From positions 1 to 14,556 of the forward strand of contig JAEZBO010000083.1 in NCBI GenBank assembly GCA_023427085.1: 14,556 nucleotides of DNA. Direction: 5' to 3'. Shown piece by piece: positions 13,644-14,556 of the stretch. Within the stretch, counting starts at the first letter, position 1; every line of letters begins with the position of its first letter. Position numbers and translations under genes: made by a program. The notes below the pieces were generated by a model. That model was not told the origin of the DNA and made no database searches. It saw only the letters and a list, made by a program, of their open reading frames with translations. This stretch comes from Pseudomonadota bacterium. GTDB taxonomy: Bacteria > Pseudomonadota > Gammaproteobacteria > Burkholderiales > Burkholderiaceae_B.

Positions 13644-14556
13644 TCAGCGCTGGCGCCGCAGGCGGGCGTCGAGCCAGTCGAACAGGCCCGCGTCGGAAAA
13701 CCGCGGCGCCACTTCGACCGACCAGATCCGGGCGTCGCCCAGCCGCTTGCATTTGACCGCGTCCTTGGCGGTCACCAGGATCACGTCGGCCTGCGACGCT
13801 TCGAACGGCGAGACGCGGAAATCGTAGTGGTCGGGCAGCGCCAGCGTCTGCGCCAGCGGCACGCCGGCCTGGCGCAGCGTCTCGAAATAGCGCTCGGGCT
13901 GGCCGATGCCGGCGGCCGCCAGCACCGTCTCGCCCTGGGTCTGGCGCAGGAACTCGCGCGGCAGCAGCGAATAGGCGTCTTCCAGGTGCACGTACAGCAC
14001 CGGTTCGAGCCGCATGTCGCTGTGGCGCACTGGTTGCGGCGCGGCGGCTGCGGGCGCGGCCGGCCCGGCCGGCGCCGGCAGGCTGCGGTTGGTGATCACC
14101 GCATCGACCTGCGCCAGCCGCGCCGCCGGCTCGCGCAGCGGGCCGGCCGGCAGCAGCCTGCCGTTGCCGGTGCCGCGCTCGTCCTGCACGGCGATCTCGA
14201 CGTCGCGCGCCAGCGCCAGGTGTTGCAGGCCGTCGTCGGACAGGATCACGTTGACGCCCGGGAACTGCTCGAGCAGCGCCTGCACGGCCAGCGGGCGGCG
14301 CGGGTGGATGGCGATCGGCGCGCCGGTGTCGCGGGCGATCAGCGCCGGTTCGTCGCCGAACTCGGCGGCGTCGAGCCGGCCCTGGCCGACCTTGGGCGCC
14401 GGACCGGCCGACACGCCGTAGCCGCGGCTGACCACGCCGGGGCGCCAGCCGCGCGCGGCCAGCTGGCGCGCGGTCTCGATGACCACCGGCGTCTTTCCCG
14501 TGCCGCCGACGTAGATGTTTCCGATCACCACCACCGGCACCAGTCTCTTATAAACA
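13644..14556 (-). CDS. lpxK: Tetraacyldisaccharide 4'-kinase (5' end cut by window edge)
   Basis: Phosphorylates the 4' position of the lipid A disaccharide at the inner membrane, the sixth step of the Raetz pathway. About 300 residues are present. They include the P-loop GNIYVGGTGKTP, SRGYG, FGDEPALIA, LSDDGLQH with the catalytic-region aspartates, LLPAGPLREP, LPDHYDF and VTAKDAVKC. The N-terminal membrane anchor and true start lie beyond the right edge. The final residues before the edge come from AT-rich bases that resemble a library adapter, so they should not be trusted. The central segment APAGPAAPAAAAPQP is a low-complexity insertion. The gene ends 60 bases before the Trm112-like gene, heading the lipopolysaccharide cluster. 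Confidence 0.95.
   Translation of the reverse strand, partial: VYKRLVPVVVIGNIYVGGTGKTPVVIETARQLAARGWRPGVVSRGYGVSAGPAPKVGQGRLDAAEFGDEPALIARDTGAPIAIHPRRPLAVQALLEQFPGVNVILSDDGLQHLALARDVEIAVQDERGTGNGRLLPAGPLREPAARLAQVDAVITNRSLPAPAGPAAPAAAAPQPVRHSDMRLEPVLYVHLEDAYSLLPREFLRQTQGETVLAAAGIGQPERYFETLRQAGVPLAQTLALPDHYDFRVSPFEASQADVILVTAKDAVKCKRLGDARIWSVEVAPRFSDAGLFDWLDARLRRQR
14541..14556. other. Tn5/Nextera mosaic-end-like sequence at the window edge, possible adapter remnant
   Basis: CAGTCTCTTATAAACA matches the first 16 bases of the 19-bp mosaic end CTGTCTCTTATACACATCT at 14 of 16 positions. The switch to AT-rich sequence is abrupt. It replaces the expected Pro/Arg-type residues before LpxK VPVVVIGN with VYKRL. 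Confidence 0.5.

Noticed and set aside
1..14556. Mobile element, CRISPR array, toxin-antitoxin or defence system
   Set aside because: No transposase, integrase, nuclease or regularly spaced repeats were found, base composition is even, and all genes are core metabolic or envelope genes.

Overview
The window looks like ordinary chromosomal DNA from a high-GC betaproteobacterium, most likely Alcaligenaceae (Bordetella/Achromobacter type). This placement rests on GC-rich codon use, protein sequences that read like Bordetella homologues, and the blocks exbB-exbD, argD-argF-argG next to a DUF3579 gene, and lpxK-Trm112-kdsB-adk. No 16S gene is present, so it is an inference. Almost every base is accounted for by 16 genes. 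There is no gap over 300 bases and I see no tRNA, rRNA, CRISPR array, insertion sequence or prophage.

Layout, left to right. (1) Plus strand, 2-3288: exbB (its 5' end runs off the window) and exbD overlap by one base and encode the proton-driven partner of TonB. They are followed by an OmpR-type response regulator and its membrane histidine kinase. A hairpin at 3324-3360, with its U-tract on the minus strand, separates this block from the convergent arginine genes. (2) Minus strand, 3487-7144: argD, argF and argG, three late steps of arginine synthesis (acetylornithine to argininosuccinate). argG appears to have its own promoter and a leader with a strong 12-bp hairpin. Divergent from argD, across a 131-bp spacer with overlapping promoter elements and a 21-bp-spaced direct repeat, lies a small DUF3579 gene (7276-7566). 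(3) Minus strand, 7641-9096: a 2-hydroxyacid dehydrogenase, which shares a bidirectional terminator with DUF3579, and rpsT with a long leader and a complex terminator. (4) Minus strand, 9318-11629: an HSD10-like short-chain dehydrogenase whose stop codon overlaps the start of murJ (lipid II flippase). (5) Minus strand, 11824 to the end: lpxK (cut by the window edge), a Trm112-like protein, kdsB and adk, a lipid A/Kdo and nucleotide metabolism block.

Most genes are housekeeping and I found no convincing new multi-gene system. The points worth a second look are small. The last 16 bases closely resemble the Tn5/Nextera mosaic end and may be library adapter rather than genome. A 16-bp element is duplicated around the kdsB-adk gap. 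Three CTAGAAT boxes sit just upstream of genes, two of them exactly 6 nt before an ATG, as in leaderless transcripts. The argG leader hairpin, the histidine kinase with almost no periplasmic loop, and the dehydrogenase-murJ overlap complete the list.
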